A DNA stretch of 64,000 bases from Rhodococcus oxybenzonivorans (lineage in GTDB: Bacteria > Actinomycetota > Actinomycetes > Mycobacteriales > Mycobacteriaceae). The translations under genes and the position numbers were made by a program. Below the pieces are notes generated by a model. That model worked only from the letters and a program-made list of their open reading frames with translations. It was not told the origin of the DNA and did not search any database. This document shows positions 62,897 through 64,000 of the stretch, in pieces (positions within the stretch are counted from its first letter, which is position 1; the number at the start of each line of letters is the position of its first letter). The DNA lies in contig NZ_CP021354.1 of the NCBI RefSeq assembly GCF_003130705.1, positions 620,001 through 684,000 of the forward strand. The letters run 5' to 3'.

Positions 62897-64000
62897 TCAT
62901 CCGAGCGCGTCGAGCACCGCCGCGAGGACTCGGATAGCACCGTCCTTGTCGAGGGGGTCGTTTCCGTTTCCACATTTCGGTGAGTACACACAAGAAGGGC
63001 AACCGGAGGTGCACTCGCAGGAAGTGATCGCGTCCCGGGTCGCGCCCAGCCACCGCGCGAGCTCGGCGTGGCCCCGGTCGGCGAATCCGGCACCGCCGGC
63101 GTGTCCGTCGTAGACGAACACGGTGGGCAAGCCGGTGTCGGCATGCAACGCCGTCGAGACGCCGCCGACGTCCTCGCGATCGCACACCGCGACCAGGGGT
63201 AGGAGTCCGATGGCTGCGTGCTCAGCGGCGTGGAGAGATCCGGGCACTCGTTCGGCCGCGACACCGGCTAGGGAGAGCAGCTCCGGGGTCATCGTGTACA
63301 TCACGGCACGGGTACAGAGGGTCTGCTCCGGCATGTCCAACTCCACCGAGTCGAGTACTTCACCGGACGGCAGTCGGCGCAGGTACCCGATCACCTGGTG
63401 CGTTACCTCTACCTCGGCGAGTGCCACTTCGACGTCACCGAAAAGTTTCTGCTCCAGCACAGCTGTCACGGTGATCTCGGTGGTTTCCCGGGCCGAGGTC
63501 GTCCAATCGGGGTCCTCGGCGTGAACCAGGGCAAGACCCTGATCGAGATCGAGTTCGTCGATGACATACGACTCCCCCTGATGGATGTGCACGGCGCCGG
63601 GATGGACGGTCGCAGGGGCGCGACCGGTGTCGACGGTTCCCAGCAGACGTCCGGTTTCCGACACCACTATTGCTACTTGCGTTCCGATTCCACCCCGGAT
63701 ATCCAGTGCGCCATGCGGATTTGTTCCCGCAGTCACGAACCAGCCGTGGGCGCGTCTGCGAATCAGACCCTGTTCGGACAGCTTTGCGAGGACGTCGAGA
63801 CCGCCGAATTTTTCTGCTTCGGCATCGGAAAGCGGCAACTCCATTGCTGCGCACAGCAATTGTGGACCGAGGACGTACGGATTGGACGGGTCGGTGACGG
63901 TGGCCTCCACCGGCTTGTCCAAGAGTGCGGACGGGTGGTGCACGAAGTAGGTGTCCAGCGGATCGTCGCGGGCTACCAGGACGACGAGCGATCCTTCACC
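62897..64000 (-). CDS. DEAD/DEAH helicase, C-terminal part (partial)
   Basis: The last 367 codons of a larger gene whose 5' end lies beyond the right edge; the frame stays open to 64000. The segment holds HHPSALLDKPVEATV, followed by a winged-helix part and a C-terminal cysteine cluster CECTSGCPSCVYSPKCGNGN, the MZB (DUF1998) metal site of YprA/MrfA/Hrq1-like helicases. These superfamily 2 proteins act in repair, for example of mitomycin C damage. It corresponds to Rv3649 next to the Tad genes. An ATG or GTG inside the window (such as 63943) is not the true start. Confidence 0.88.
   Translation of the reverse strand, partial: GEGSLVVLVARDDPLDTYFVHHPSALLDKPVEATVTDPSNPYVLGPQLLCAAMELPLSDAEAEKFGGLDVLAKLSEQGLIRRRAHGWFVTAGTNPHGALDIRGGIGTQVAIVVSETGRLLGTVDTGRAPATVHPGAVHIHQGESYVIDELDLDQGLALVHAEDPDWTTSARETTEITVTAVLEQKLFGDVEVALAEVEVTHQVIGYLRRLPSGEVLDSVELDMPEQTLCTRAVMYTMTPELLSLAGVAAERVPGSLHAAEHAAIGLLPLVAVCDREDVGGVSTALHADTGLPTVFVYDGHAGGAGFADRGHAELARWLGATRDAITSCECTSGCPSCVYSPKCGNGNDPLDKDGAIRVLAAVLDALG

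Overview
The window is high-GC actinobacterial DNA. Dense short operons, many GTG starts, two WhiB proteins, a 6C-type small RNA, a cholesterol-oxidase-like GMC enzyme and long gene-order agreement with Mycobacterium tuberculosis all point to a mycolic-acid actinomycete. Rhodococcus or a close Nocardiaceae relative is most likely: the long palindromes built on GTTAATAAGTACTCAC between genes fit that group. Mycobacterial gene numbers below are recalled from established knowledge, not from a search.

Layout. 1-6.9 kb: PAP2 phosphatase, membrane-anchored alpha/beta hydrolase, then a tight minus-strand cluster (DUF2064, GT2 glycosyltransferase, NAD-epimerase, MTA phosphorylase) divergent from a GT-C-like membrane protein, resembling the Rv0535-Rv0541c neighbourhood. 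6.9-17.3 kb: LtrA, ROK glucokinase, WhiB3-like regulator, PknD-like NHL kinase, a large LuxR regulator, AI-2E transporter and a DUF3558-like lipoprotein. 17.4-24.3 kb: ask-asd (aspartate pathway), Sap/GAP exporter, YihY/BrkB, a true formylglycine-generating enzyme and a Tat multicopper oxidase. 24.4-28.8 kb: an overlapping TetR-BVMO-ChoD-like-ADC operon with a visible operator. 28.8-31.4 kb: furA-katA-dps peroxide defence. 31.5-33.5 kb: YdjM, an iron-siderophore binding lipoprotein with an IdeR-like box, and tRNA-Pro(CGG).

33.6-64 kb follows, in inverted orientation, the mycobacterial Rv3683-Rv3649 block: metallophosphoesterase, ponA2, whiB4, the Get3-like ATPase pair, RidA, MBL hydrolase, crp, nth, thioredoxin-like protein, NUDIX, marP, ephE, holin-like protein, acs, dppABCD, a Fic-like protein, HAD phosphatase, ssd, the Tad pilus genes and a DEAD/DEAH helicase that runs off the right edge.

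The most notable non-coding content lies around the HAD gene. On one side is a textbook 6C (B11) RNA with two C-rich-loop hairpins. On the other is a 390-bp gap with a promoter, a Crp-type palindrome, internal hairpins and a terminal hairpin, exactly where mycobacteria carry the RNA-polymerase-binding Ms1/MTS2823 RNA. A perfect Crp palindrome also sits upstream of acs, two DnaA-box-like sequences precede ssd, and several genes have an extended -10 element 6-8 bases before the start codon, as expected for leaderless transcripts. No CRISPR array, transposase, prophage or integrase was seen; the window looks like chromosomal core.
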